NCBI RefSeq assembly: GCF_018918185.1
Contig: NZ_JAHLPZ010000001.1
Location: 496,001-560,000 of the forward strand
Length of the DNA stretch: 64,000 nucleotides
Direction of reading: 5' to 3'
Source of the DNA: Eubacterium sp. MSJ-21
Lineage (GTDB): Bacteria; Bacillota; Clostridia; Lachnospirales; Lachnospiraceae
Below, piece by piece: positions 18,676 through 27,385 of the stretch (its first letter is position 1; every line of letters starts with the position of its first letter). Made by a program: the position numbers and the translations under genes. Under the pieces are notes generated by a model that was not told where the DNA came from, did not search any database, and worked only from the letters and a program-made list of their open reading frames with translations.

Positions 18676-18833
18676 GAAGTTGGATATAATACAAATTCTA
18701 AAGCAGACCATTGGAGCACATCAGCACTTAACGAGCTATGTCAACTATAGTTGACATAGGGAGTTTAGTGTCTGCTATGTGCGGAAGTGAGCGGGAGCGA
18801 GTCTGCGTAGAATTTTGTATTATATTCAACTTC
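18676..18833 (+). repeat. Structured element, copy A (unrecognised family)
   Basis: Outer arms 18676-18708 and 18801-18833 pair over almost their full length: a G.T wobble, a 1-nt bulge and a 2x1 loop next to GCAGAC/GTCTGC. Inside, GCACAT pairs with ATGTGC, CAG with CTG and ACT with AGT. An internal loop TAACGA/GAGTTT follows, and the tip is the perfect 24-bp palindrome at 18736-18759. The 3' side has GAGCGGGAGCGA. The core matches copy B at 45431-45581 while the stems differ by compensatory changes. It lies between fprA (78 bp) and topB (61 bp). Nothing else is seen in 18598-18894. Confidence 0.85.
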
Positions 18834-18894
18834 ATTAAATAGTGTATTGCAATCGCGTTCGTTAATACAATCAAGAATAGAAAGAGGAATGTAA

Positions 18895-20937
18895 GTGAAG
18901 AATTTGTACATAGCAGAGAAACCCAGTGTTGCCAGAGAGTTTGCTAAGGCACTTGGCATGAAGGGGGCTGCAACTGCCGGTGCAAGGGACGGATACTTAG
19001 AGAGTGAGGATACGATCGTGACATGGTGTGTCGGACATCTGATCACGATGAGCTATCCGGAGGTCTATGATCCTGCCTTGAAGAAATGGAGTTTTGACAC
19101 AATTCCGTTTATACCGGAAGAATATAAATATGAAATTATCGGTGCGTCGAGCAAGCAGTTTCAGGTGGTAAGTAAGCTGTTAAACCGTGAGGATGTCGGA
19201 CGCATCTATGTCTGCACCGACTCGGGACGGGAGGGAGAATATATCTACCGTCTTGTCGAGCAGATGGCAGGCGTGGACAAAAGTAAAAAAGACCGGCGGC
19301 GTGTGTGGATTGATTCACAGACCGAGGAAGAGATTATGCGTGGCATCCGTGAGGCAAAAGAGCTCTCCGCATACGATAACCTGAGTGATGCGGCATATCT
19401 GCGGGCACAGGAAGATTATCTGATGGGAATCAATTTCTCGCGGGCACTGTCGCTGAAATACAGTTATACTGTGAAGAATTATCTCGGCATGGATCGTTGT
19501 GTGATTGCAGTAGGACGTGTCATGACATGTGTACTTGGCATGATCGTGAAGCGTGAACGGGAGATCCGGCAGTTTGTGCCGACACCATTTTACCGGGTGC
19601 TTGCAAGTACAGATGGATTTGAAGCAGAATGGAAGACAACGAAGGAGTCAGCCTATCTGGATTCCCCGCTTCTATATAAAGAAAATGGATTCAAGAAAGA
19701 AGAAAGTGCCAAGCAGCTGATCGCCGAATTGTCTGCCGAGGAACCAATCGAGCTGATTGTACAGAAGGTGGAGAAGAAGACCGAGAAGAAAGCACCTCCG
19801 ATGTTATATAACTTAGCGGAGCTGCAAAATGACTGTTCGCGGCTGTTTAAGATCAGTCCGACTGATACGTTAAATACCGTGCAGACACTCTATGAGCGGA
19901 AATTAGTGACATATCCGAGAACGGATGCCCGTGTCCTTTCTACAGCGGTTGCGAAGGAAATTGGAAAAAACATCGGGGGCTTGCAGAAATACGAACCGCT
20001 TGCACAGTATGCACAGTATATTATGCAGCAGGGCGGATATAAAGGCGTTGCCAAATCCAAATATGTAAACGATAAGCAGATTACTGACCACTATGCAATC
20101 ATTCCGACCGGACAGGGACTTGGCAATCTGAACGGATTAAATGATATTCAGCGGAAGGTATATGGCATTATTGCCAGACGTTTTTTGAGTATTTTCTTCC
20201 CGGCAGCAGAGTATGAGAAGGTCAGTCTGGTTCTGACAAGACAAATTCATACAGCTGTTGGTGAGAAGGAAGATGGCACCGAAAGCTTTTTCGCGAATTT
20301 CAAACGGCTGAAAACCCCGGGGTATCTGACGATAGCAGGACTTCCATCCGAGAAAAAACAGGAGGAACAGAAGCTTACGGATGAAGAACTTGCCAGATTT
20401 GCATCTTTGAAGAAAGGAGATGCAATTCCGGTACAGGTATTTAATATCAAGGAAGGAGAGACATCTCCACCGAAGCGGTATTCTTCGGGTACATTGATTC
20501 TGGCGATGGAAAATGCCGGGCAGCTGATCGAGGATGAGGAGCTTCGAAGCCAGATCAAGGGCAGTGGTATTGGAACGAGTGCAACACGAGACAGTATCAT
20601 CACAAAACTTGTGACGAACAAATATATTGCATTAAATAAGAAGACGCAGATTGTTACACCGACATTTCTTGGAGAGATCATCTACGATGTATGCTTAAAT
20701 TCCATTCAGAGTCTGCTCTGGGCAGAGATGACCGCGTCGTGGGAGAAAGGACTTTCCGGTGTTGCAGAGGGAACGATCTCAAAGGATGAATATACAGCCA
20801 AGATGAATAAATTTGTCTGTGATAACACGAATGCTGTGAAACAGATTCGTAATCAGAATCAGATCACGCGCTTGTTTGACCGGACAAAAACATTTTATGA
20901 GAAATCAGGTACGAAGAAGACTGCGAAGAAATCGTAG
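18895..20937 (+). CDS. topB: DNA topoisomerase III
   Basis: A 680-residue type IA topoisomerase that decatenates and relaxes DNA. The N-terminal Toprim domain shows the conserved Glu in NLYIAEKPSVA and the acidic CTDSGREGEYIYR motif. The active-site Tyr is in KLVTYPRTDARVLS. GSGIGTSATRDSII and the C-terminal WEKGLSGVAEG are also typical. The start is GTG with AGAGG upstream. There is no zinc-ribbon tail, only a short basic C-terminus. An unusual structured element precedes it. Confidence 0.96.
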   Translation: MKNLYIAEKPSVAREFAKALGMKGAATAGARDGYLESEDTIVTWCVGHLITMSYPEVYDPALKKWSFDTIPFIPEEYKYEIIGASSKQFQVVSKLLNREDVGRIYVCTDSGREGEYIYRLVEQMAGVDKSKKDRRRVWIDSQTEEEIMRGIREAKELSAYDNLSDAAYLRAQEDYLMGINFSRALSLKYSYTVKNYLGMDRCVIAVGRVMTCVLGMIVKREREIRQFVPTPFYRVLASTDGFEAEWKTTKESAYLDSPLLYKENGFKKEESAKQLIAELSAEEPIELIVQKVEKKTEKKAPPMLYNLAELQNDCSRLFKISPTDTLNTVQTLYERKLVTYPRTDARVLSTAVAKEIGKNIGGLQKYEPLAQYAQYIMQQGGYKGVAKSKYVNDKQITDHYAIIPTGQGLGNLNGLNDIQRKVYGIIARRFLSIFFPAAEYEKVSLVLTRQIHTAVGEKEDGTESFFANFKRLKTPGYLTIAGLPSEKKQEEQKLTDEELARFASLKKGDAIPVQVFNIKEGETSPPKRYSSGTLILAMENAGQLIEDEELRSQIKGSGIGTSATRDSIITKLVTNKYIALNKKTQIVTPTFLGEIIYDVCLNSIQSLLWAEMTASWEKGLSGVAEGTISKDEYTAKMNKFVCDNTNAVKQIRNQNQITRLFDRTKTFYEKSGTKKTAKKS

Positions 20938-21090
20938 ATATGTTGAAGAAAGAGCACAACAAGATGACATATATGTATGAGATAAGCAGAATAGATGATG
21001 AATATGCACGAAATAAGTTTCATGTATATGGTGTGAGTCTGTATACATAATAGGAAAAAATATAGCAATAGAACGATGGAGGATAAGAAA
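20938..21090. other. Short intergenic region
   Basis: AT-rich, with no gene or terminator that I can support. It ends in the GGAGG that serves the next gene. Confidence 0.4.
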
Positions 21091-21786
21091 ATGAAGTGTG
21101 TAAATGCAGTGACAATCAAGGAATTATATGATCTTTCCCATACAGAGGCAAAACCTTTGATGGAAAGCTATACTTATCCGTGGGAAGTACTTCCTCATAT
21201 TGGAGAGTTTATTGTAAAGCTTGGGGAATCCCTTCCAAAGGATGAATATACAGAGGTAGCAGAGCATGTCTGGGTGCATAAGACAGCGAAGGTATTTGCA
21301 TCGGCATATCTGGCAGGACCGGCAATCATCGGTGCGGAGACAGAAGTGCGTCAGTGTGCGTTTGTCCGCGGAAATGCGCTGGTTGGAAAAGGCTGTGTAA
21401 TCGGCAATTCCACAGAGTTGAAAAACGTGATTATTTTTGATAATGTACAGGTACCGCACTATAATTATGTCGGCGATTCTATTCTGGGATTTAAGTCGCA
21501 TATGGGGGCAGGATCAATCACATCGAATGTAAAGAGTGATAAGACACTTGTGCATGTCAAGGGAATTGATCCGGAGACAAATGAGAAGTTTGATCTGGAA
21601 ACTGGTCTGAAGAAATTTGGAGCAATGCTTGGTAATCATGTGGAGGTCGGCTGTAATTCTGTTTTAAATCCAGGTACGGTCATTGGTTCGGACAGTAATG
21701 TCTATCCGCTTTCCCCGGTACGTGGATTTGTACCGGCAGAAAGCATCTATAAGACCGGAGGCGTGATCGTGAAGAAACAAGCATAA
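21091..21786 (+). CDS. Left-handed beta-helix (GlmU-like) acyl/nucleotidyl-transferase family protein
   Basis: A 231-residue protein made mostly of hexapeptide repeats (AYLAGPAIIGAETEV, GKGCVIGNSTELKNV, LGNHVEVGCNSVLNPGTVIG). It resembles the C-terminal acetyltransferase part of GlmU-type proteins but lacks an N-terminal nucleotidyltransferase domain. Such stand-alone proteins are often annotated as UDP-N-acetylglucosamine pyrophosphorylase; that activity is not supported by the visible domain. GGAGG is 8 nt before ATG 21091; an earlier in-frame ATG at 21076 overlaps that site. It converges on the minus-strand genes 12 bp away. Confidence 0.8.
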   Translation: MKCVNAVTIKELYDLSHTEAKPLMESYTYPWEVLPHIGEFIVKLGESLPKDEYTEVAEHVWVHKTAKVFASAYLAGPAIIGAETEVRQCAFVRGNALVGKGCVIGNSTELKNVIIFDNVQVPHYNYVGDSILGFKSHMGAGSITSNVKSDKTLVHVKGIDPETNEKFDLETGLKKFGAMLGNHVEVGCNSVLNPGTVIGSDSNVYPLSPVRGFVPAESIYKTGGVIVKKQA

Positions 21787-21798
21787 GGAATATACGGG

Positions 21799-22260
21799 TC
21801 AGTCAGTTTCAATCCGGGCAGATTGTGCTGCCTGTCGGGCGGCTTCCAATATGAGCAGTGTGGTGTATTGGTTGTCGCTTGCGTATGTAACAGAGTCCAG
21901 ATCGCCGGTGAGCTGCAACTGTTCGTTGATGGCATCTACGGAAGGTGTTAAAAGTGGATACATGGCGGTAACAGTATCGTTTGCGTTTGCTACTTCGATG
22001 TGTGTGACCGCATGCTTGTCGATGGTCGTCTGCAATTCCAGCGTGGTGCCACCGAGATTTAACTGTGAGGTGTAGACCCCTGGTTGGTATGTGGCAAAGG
22101 TCTCTGTTGAGACTCTTGTATCTGTAGTATCTTTTTCGTCCTCCTTTGGTGAGAACATATACCAGAGCAGCAGAATCAACAGGATACCAAGGATGATAAA
22201 TATGCCGGTGTAGATGAGCTCTTTTGATTTTAAGACAATGATTTTTGTTTTGGATGACAT
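21799..22260 (-). CDS. Single-pass membrane protein, unknown (possible FMN-bind-like fold)
   Basis: A 153-residue protein with one N-terminal membrane anchor (about residues 13-33) and an acidic DEKDTTDT linker. The extracytoplasmic domain includes YQPGVYTSQLNLGG, THIEVANAND and a final helix rich in Ala. The G-x-Y-x-S plus beta-strand pattern is reminiscent of FMN-binding domains, but the attachment motif is not evident. It follows the phosphoribosyltransferase gene on the same strand, separated by a terminator. Confidence 0.65.
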   Translation of the reverse strand: MSSKTKIIVLKSKELIYTGIFIILGILLILLLWYMFSPKEDEKDTTDTRVSTETFATYQPGVYTSQLNLGGTTLELQTTIDKHAVTHIEVANANDTVTAMYPLLTPSVDAINEQLQLTGDLDSVTYASDNQYTTLLILEAARQAAQSARIETD

Positions 22261-22261
22261 A

Positions 22262-22317
22262 ATAAAAAACTCCCTGTTCAGAATTAGTATAATATATTCT
22301 GAATGGGGAGTTTTTAT
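22262..22317 (-). terminator. Terminator of the phosphoribosyltransferase-like gene
   Basis: Read on the - strand: AAAACTCCCC plus ATTCAGAAT, a loop, then ATTCTGAA and GGGAGTTTTTTATT. The long stem sits 27 bp after the gene's stop and just upstream of the next - strand gene, whose promoter may lie in the loop (TATACT). Confidence 0.85.
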
Positions 22318-22343
22318 TACTTTTCGATTTGGAAAATCAATTC

Positions 22344-22988
22344 CTACAGAGAGGAATATCCGTGGCTGTTGATGATACCCTGAATTGGTATGCCGGCTTT
22401 GCAGAGTGGACAGTCGGCCGCAGAGTGTGTCTCATAATTAGGGATATCTTCTGTGCGGAAGATGGTATTGATCTGCTCGCCGTGGATTTCATCTGCGGCG
22501 GAGAAGATGGAAGAGACACCAACGACTTCACCACCGTAATACTCGATACATTCGAGTGCGGTCTGTAAGGTCTTTCCGGTTGTAGCAGTTGCCAGTAATA
22601 CAAGAACATGCTTGCCCTTGATCATTGGAAGATAGTTTTCGCGGAAAATCAGTTGTCCGCCGGAGTGCTGCTCCGGGGAAATGATGTATGCGGTATTGTG
22701 CAGATTTGCAGATAAAATACCAGTGTTAAGAAGTTCGTCTGCAAGATAAGCACCGATTACATTGGTTTCATCCAAACAGACAATCGTATCAATGATAGTT
22801 GTAGCAGCGTAGCGTGTAGCCAGTACTTTGGCAGCGGCATGTGCTTCGCTTCGGCGGCTCTTCAGACTTGTCATATCAATATAATAATTGATATGGGAAG
22901 AAGATGTTGCGTAGTGTCCGGGTGTTACATTCAGTGAGATTAAGTTGCTGGATGCAGACTGTACCTTAAATGTGTTTGTGTTTTCCAT
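22344..22988 (-). CDS. Orotate phosphoribosyltransferase-like protein with degenerate PRPP loop
   Basis: A 214-residue protein with a type I PRTase fold. The PRPP-binding strand reads KHVLVLLATATTGKTLQ. The TTGKT loop is kept, but the two acidic residues that normally precede it are Leu and Ala. The hood motif IVCLDETNVIG and a C-terminal CPLC pair are present. The missing acids suggest a non-catalytic or altered activity. GGGAGG lies before the ATG, and a promoter with TTGCAT/TATAAT is upstream. It is not linked to pyrimidine genes here. Confidence 0.8.
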   Translation of the reverse strand: MENTNTFKVQSASSNLISLNVTPGHYATSSSHINYYIDMTSLKSRRSEAHAAAKVLATRYAATTIIDTIVCLDETNVIGAYLADELLNTGILSANLHNTAYIISPEQHSGGQLIFRENYLPMIKGKHVLVLLATATTGKTLQTALECIEYYGGEVVGVSSIFSAADEIHGEQINTIFRTEDIPNYETHSAADCPLCKAGIPIQGIINSHGYSSL

Positions 22989-23024
22989 AAATAGTATCCC
23001 TCCTATGCGTTTAATTACATAACA

Positions 23025-23053
23025 ATATTATAAATGTTATACAATATTTATGC
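23025..23053 (-). promoter_or_regulatory. Promoter of the phosphoribosyltransferase-like gene
   Basis: On the - strand: TTGCAT (23053-23048), 17-nt spacer, TATAAT (23030-23025), about 36 bp before the start codon. Confidence 0.75.
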
Positions 23054-23082
23054 AAGCAAAGTAGCTGTAATACACAGAAAAT

Positions 23083-24345
23083 TCATCGTATATTTTCTCC
23101 GATTTTTGAGACACCCACATAGATCTGGGAAATTTTATACCATGTTGGAAAATCAACAATTCCGCTAACAGGCAGGTTAAAGATTGACTGAAAGGTACGC
23201 ACGGATTCAGCAGTCGCGGAACCGAAGATGCCATCCACGGTGACAGTTGGAATCGCCGGGTAATTCTGTGCAATACGGTTTAGCTGTTCCTGAATCGTGA
23301 TTACAGGTTCGCCGGAGCTTCCAATCATCAGATCATAGCCCGGGTAGGAGGATGGGATTCCGGAAACAATTTCGGATTCATTTACATACATATCTGAACC
23401 GTAATAATAGTGGATGATATCAATCGCAGAGAAACCATCATCCCCAAGTGCTTTAGAACCCCACTGCGTCATCCAGTTTGGACAGGAGACGCGCTTGCCA
23501 TCACAGTATTGCGTGAGAATTGGCTGTTTGACATTTGGACGGGCAAGATAGCGGTTATAGAGCCGGTCTGCAATCTGTGAGATGTTTTCGTAAATTGTTT
23601 TGCCATAGATCCATTTGTGATCGTAGGCGGTGGAGGATGTAATCGTGAAATTATAGCCTTTGTTCCGGTACCATTCTGTATATACCCGGTTTAAAGTGAA
23701 GGACATGATTGCCAGAATATTTGCTTCGATTGTACTTTCCGGCCATGTGGAGTAAATCTCACAGCAGGCGACATTTTTGATGTAGTCGATATACGGGACA
23801 TAATAATCGGTGGCGGTGGAATCGCCGGGGACACCGTCATGTACGATAATTGTCTCCGGGACGACGACGCGTGAGAGGACGATCTCACCGCTTTCGGCTA
23901 AAGGCTTGATCTCCGGCTCAGCGATTTTCGGTGGATAGTATTCCCAGAGTGTGTGTCCACCGATAACAATCGGGTTATAGACATAGTCGGGTGTCTGTTC
24001 GGATGGCTGCAATACGATAAACTGTAATCCGTTTTCACCGGAAAAAATCTGAACACCTGAGACGATTTGTTCCTGATAGCCGGGGGCTGAAATCTTTACA
24101 TTGTATTCAGAATAGGGCTGGTTGTCGCTTGGTTCCATACTGTATTCGCGTGGTGGAGCAGAAAGCTCGATATTTCCGGTCTGCCCGTTTGGGTTTGTGG
24201 CAGCAGTTTCCAGGATGAGGTTTGGTTCTCCGGTGTCTGCGATTTCAATGGTAGCAGAAGAAAGCGGGGAGTAGGTGTCCGGACCTGTGACTATGACATT
24301 TAGATATCCGGTATCACTAGAATATTGATCCATAGGATTTACCAT
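23083..24345 (-). CDS. Peptidoglycan-binding protein with SpoIID-like middle region
   Basis: A 420-residue protein without a signal peptide. N-terminal beta-rich domains (residues about 10-115, with carboxypeptidase-regulatory-like pattern YLNVIVTGPDTYSPL) are followed by a middle region with YIKNVACCEIYSTWPES and FTLNRVYTEW, resembling SpoIID/cortex-type proteins. The C-terminus is a PG_binding_1 domain (IQEQLNRIAQNYP ... VDGIFGSATAESV). The lack of an export signal suggests spore-associated use or non-classical export; that is inference. Only a weak GGATG site precedes the ATG. Confidence 0.8.
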   Translation of the reverse strand: MVNPMDQYSSDTGYLNVIVTGPDTYSPLSSATIEIADTGEPNLILETAATNPNGQTGNIELSAPPREYSMEPSDNQPYSEYNVKISAPGYQEQIVSGVQIFSGENGLQFIVLQPSEQTPDYVYNPIVIGGHTLWEYYPPKIAEPEIKPLAESGEIVLSRVVVPETIIVHDGVPGDSTATDYYVPYIDYIKNVACCEIYSTWPESTIEANILAIMSFTLNRVYTEWYRNKGYNFTITSSTAYDHKWIYGKTIYENISQIADRLYNRYLARPNVKQPILTQYCDGKRVSCPNWMTQWGSKALGDDGFSAIDIIHYYYGSDMYVNESEIVSGIPSSYPGYDLMIGSSGEPVITIQEQLNRIAQNYPAIPTVTVDGIFGSATAESVRTFQSIFNLPVSGIVDFPTWYKISQIYVGVSKIGENIR

Positions 24346-24425
24346 TATTTTTCATCCGTATAGTATATGAACATCAGGTTGTATTTATGTATCAGAAAAA
24401 GTTAATGTGTGTTAAGAAAAAACAC

Positions 24426-24454
24426 TTGACAATCATGAAAAAAACATGTATGAT
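24426..24454 (+). promoter_or_regulatory. Promoter of the ylxM-ffh operon
   Basis: TTGACA, 17-nt spacer, TATGAT, about 45 bp before the ylxM start. Confidence 0.85.
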
Positions 24455-24499
24455 GCAAAAGGTTTGTAAATGAAAAATACTTTACAGGTGATTCGGATG

Positions 24500-24853
24500 G
24501 AGAAGTTTGTACGTCAGTCATTGCTCTATGATTTTTATGGAGAGTTGTTGACGCAGACACAGAAAAGTATATACGAAGATGTGGTAATGAATGACCTGTC
24601 CTATTCGGAACTGGCAAGGGAATATGGAATCTCCAGACAAGGCGTGTTTGATATGATGAAGCGCTGTGACAAGAAGCTGGAAGATTTTGAGAAAAAGCTG
24701 AAACTAGTTGAGAAATTTGAGAATGCCAGAGAAAAGGTAGCCGCGATACAGACTGAGATTCAGGCATTGCGGGAACGCAATGAGAACTTGGCGCTGGACG
24801 AAGCGTTTGCAGATATCGATACGAATCTCAACGGGCTGCTGGATGATTTTTAA
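24500..24853 (+). CDS. ylxM: YlxM family DNA-binding protein
   Basis: A 117-residue protein of the UPF0122/YlxM family, always found just upstream of ffh. It has a sigma-70 region 4-like helix-turn-helix (LSYSELAREYGISRQGVFD) and a C-terminal coiled coil. Family alignment favours the start at MEKFVRQSLLYDFYG (24500, with AGGTG 9 nt upstream). An earlier in-frame ATG at 24470 is possible. Its role is linked to the signal recognition particle but is poorly defined. Confidence 0.93.
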   Translation, partial: EKFVRQSLLYDFYGELLTQTQKSIYEDVVMNDLSYSELAREYGISRQGVFDMMKRCDKKLEDFEKKLKLVEKFENAREKVAAIQTEIQALRERNENLALDEAFADIDTNLNGLLDDF

Positions 24854-24888
24854 CAGTTGAATGTTTGATTTTGTTTGGGAGGAGACGC

Positions 24889-26235
24889 ATGGCGTTTGAC
24901 AGTTTAACAGACAAATTACAGAACGTGTTCCGGAAGCTGAGAAGCAAAGGAACGATTACAGAAGCAGATGTAAAAGAAGCGATGAAAGAAGTAAAGCGTG
25001 CGCTGTTGGAAGCGGATGTAAACTTCAAGGTCGTAAAACAGTTTATCAATTCCGTCAGTGAGCGTGCGGTCGGCGAGGAAGTTCTAAAGGGACTTAATCC
25101 TGGTCAGATGGTAATCAAGATTGTAAAAGAAGAGATGGATAAGCTGATGGGTTCTGAGACAACCGAACTCAAACTATTGCCATCCAATGAGATTACGATC
25201 GTCATGATGTGTGGTTTGCAGGGTGCTGGTAAGACAACCACCGTTGCAAAGCTTGCGGGCAAGTTTAAGAACAAGGGTAAAAAACCACTGTTGGTTGCTT
25301 GTGACGTCTATCGTCCGGCAGCGATCAAGCAGTTGGAAATCAACGGTGAGAAGGTCGGTGTTCCGGTATTTTCGATGGGAGACGGACATAAGCCGGTGAA
25401 TATTGCAAAGGCAGCGATTGAACATGCTGCAAAAAATGATATCAATCTTGTATTCCTGGATACTGCAGGCCGTCTGCATGTCGATGAAGACATGATGAAT
25501 GAGCTGGCAGAGATCAAGGAGAATCTGAATGTAACATATACGATTCTGACGGTCGATGCGATGACTGGTCAGGATGCGGTCAATGTGGCAACATCGTTCA
25601 ATGATAAGATTGGGATTGATGGTGTAATCCTGACAAAGCTCGATGGCGATACCCGTGGTGGTGCGGCACTTTCCATCAAGGCAGTGACCGGAAAACCAAT
25701 CCTGTATGCCGGTATGGGAGAGAAGCTCACAGATTTGGAGCAGTTTTATCCAGATCGTATGGCAAGCCGGATTCTCGGTATGGGTGATGTGGAAAGCCTG
25801 ATCGAAAAAGCACAGTCTGCAATCGATGAGGAAAAAGCCAAGGAGATGGAAGAGAAGTTTAAGAAAGCTTCCTTTGATTTCAATGATTTCCTTGACCAGA
25901 TGGAACAGATGGAAAAGATGGGTGGTATGAATGATATATTGAAGATGCTGCCTGGATTTGGAAATAAAAAACAGCTCCAGAATATAGAGATTGATGACAA
26001 CGCGATGAATATGCCAAAGGCAATTATCTTGTCAATGACGAAACAGGAACGTTCGCATCCGGAGATCATTAATCCGAGCCGCAAGAAGCGAATTGCAGAT
26101 GGGGCAGGCGTTCCAATCAGCGAGGTAAACAAGCTGATCAAGCAGTTTGAACAGTCCAAGAAGATGATGAAGCAGATGTCCGGTATGATGGGCGGCAAAC
26201 GCCGCGGCGGATTCAAGCTTCCGTTTGGATTCTAA
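24889..26235 (+). CDS. ffh: Signal recognition particle GTPase Ffh
   Basis: A 448-residue SRP54 homologue that binds 4.5S/6S RNA and signal sequences and docks with FtsY for co-translational targeting. It has an N-domain, then a G-domain with [37 protein letters not shown] and [10 protein letters not shown]. The Met-rich M-domain ends [22 protein letters not shown] lies 6 nt before ATG 24889. It is downstream of ylxM by 35 bp. Confidence 0.98.
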   Translation: MAFDSLTDKLQNVFRKLRSKGTITEADVKEAMKEVKRALLEADVNFKVVKQFINSVSERAVGEEVLKGLNPGQMVIKIVKEEMDKLMGSETTELKLLPSNEITIVMMCGLQGAGKTTTVAKLAGKFKNKGKKPLLVACDVYRPAAIKQLEINGEKVGVPVFSMGDGHKPVNIAKAAIEHAAKNDINLVFLDTAGRLHVDEDMMNELAEIKENLNVTYTILTVDAMTGQDAVNVATSFNDKIGIDGVILTKLDGDTRGGAALSIKAVTGKPILYAGMGEKLTDLEQFYPDRMASRILGMGDVESLIEKAQSAIDEEKAKEMEEKFKKASFDFNDFLDQMEQMEKMGGMNDILKMLPGFGNKKQLQNIEIDDNAMNMPKAIILSMTKQERSHPEIINPSRKKRIADGAGVPISEVNKLIKQFEQSKKMMKQMSGMMGGKRRGGFKLPFGF

Positions 26236-26297
26236 TTTTTGATAATAGTATAACTATTATATATAGACGAAAGATTTTTAAGGAGGTGAAATTTGAC

Positions 26298-26543
26298 ATG
26301 GCAGTTAAAATCAGATTAAGAAGAATGGGATATAAGAAGCATCCTTTTTATAGAGTTGTAGTAGCTGATTCCAGATCACCAAGAGATGGTAGATTTATCG
26401 ATGAGATCGGAACATATGATCCAAATCAGGAGCCAGCATCTGTAAAAATCGACTCTGATGCAGCTAAGAAGTGGCTTGCAGATGGTGCTCAGCCTACAGA
26501 GACAGTTGCTAAGCTTTTAAAGCAGGCAGGTATCGAGAAGTAA
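26298..26543 (+). CDS. rpsP: 30S ribosomal protein S16
   Basis: An 81-residue protein starting [19 protein letters not shown], the universal S16 signature. A strong AAGGAGGTG precedes it; the ATG at 26298 is preferred over an upstream non-ATG frame extension. It is part of the ffh-rpsP-khpA-rimM-trmD operon. Confidence 0.98.
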   Translation: MAVKIRLRRMGYKKHPFYRVVVADSRSPRDGRFIDEIGTYDPNQEPASVKIDSDAAKKWLADGAQPTETVAKLLKQAGIEK

Positions 26544-26570
26544 GACTGATGTGCAAGGGAGGTGCAGGTT

Positions 26571-26798
26571 ATGAAGGAATTAGTAGAACTGATTGCAAAA
26601 TCCCTCGTTGATTATCCGGATGAAGTTGTTGTAAAAGAGACAATCGATGGAGATACCATAACAATCGAACTGAACGTTGCAGGAGATGATATGGGTAAGG
26701 TGATCGGCAAGCAGGGCCGTATCGCTAAGTCCATTCGTACTGTTGTGAAGGCGGCTGCATCAAAGGGTGATAAAAAGGTAATTGTAGACATCAAATAA
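26571..26798 (+). CDS. khpA: KH-domain RNA-binding protein KhpA
   Basis: A 75-residue single KH domain with the GKVIGKQGRIAKSIR version of the GxxG loop. The family (YlqC/KhpA) binds small and messenger RNAs and is usually located between rpsP and rimM, as here. GGGAGGTG is 9 nt upstream of ATG 26571. Confidence 0.96.
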   Translation: MKELVELIAKSLVDYPDEVVVKETIDGDTITIELNVAGDDMGKVIGKQGRIAKSIRTVVKAAASKGDKKVIVDIK

Positions 26799-26806
26799 TT
26801 CTTGGA

Positions 26807-26832
26807 TTCCCGGTGCCAGAAGGCATCGGGAA
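26807..26832 (+). other. Intra-operon hairpin between khpA and rimM
   Basis: TTCCCGGTGCC / GGCATCGGGAA stem (11 bp with a G.T pair) with an AGAA loop, followed by TTATTACTTTA rather than a clean T run. It could be a partial terminator or an RNA processing site setting rimM-trmD levels. Confidence 0.65.
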
Positions 26833-26855
26833 TTATTACTTTATCGGAGGAATTT

Positions 26856-27368
26856 ATGAACGAAGATATGTTTCGAATTGGCGTGATCACATCGACACAT
26901 GGATTAAAGGGCGAGGTCAAGGTATTCCCGACGACAGACGATCCGGCACGGTTTAAGAAGCTGAAACATTGCTTTATCCGTACAAAAAGTGGCGATGTAC
27001 CAGTAGAGAAAAAATCATGTAAGTTCTTTAAGAACATGGTGATTCTTTCTTTTTCGGAATTTAATGATATAAACGAGATAGAAAAATATAAGGGCTGTGA
27101 GCTGTATGTAACAAGAGAAGATGCAGTCCCGCTCGAAGAGGACGAGTTTTATATTGCGGATGTGATTGACTCGGAAGTATTCGAGGATAACGGAAATAAG
27201 CTTGGAACTCTGGTGGATGTTATGCAGACAGGAGCCAATGATGTATTCGTTGTGAAGATGGAGAATGGCAAGGAAGTACTGCTTCCGGTCATCAAAGACT
27301 GTGTATTGGATATCAATGCGGAAGAAAAGAAAGTAGTCGTTCATATGATGAATGGTTTGCTGGATTAA
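26856..27368 (+). CDS. rimM: 16S rRNA processing protein RimM
   Basis: A 170-residue assembly factor for the 30S head that binds S19. It has the N-terminal beta-barrel [18 protein letters not shown] and the PRC-barrel region [13 protein letters not shown] and [17 protein letters not shown] is 5 nt before ATG 26856; the longer open frame upstream covers the hairpin and is not used. Confidence 0.97.
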   Translation: MNEDMFRIGVITSTHGLKGEVKVFPTTDDPARFKKLKHCFIRTKSGDVPVEKKSCKFFKNMVILSFSEFNDINEIEKYKGCELYVTREDAVPLEEDEFYIADVIDSEVFEDNGNKLGTLVDVMQTGANDVFVVKMENGKEVLLPVIKDCVLDINAEEKKVVVHMMNGLLD

Positions 27369-27385
27369 CTATATCGGAGGCGGAT

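Noticed and set aside
18676-18833. Simple intrinsic terminator for fprA
   Set aside because: The long hairpin has no T run, an AT-rich outer stem and a conserved branched interior shared with 45431-45581.
18676-18833. Standard MITE with target-site duplication
   Set aside because: The flanks are inverted, not direct, copies, and the terminal sequences are part of a co-varying fold; a fold-back or RNA explanation fits better.
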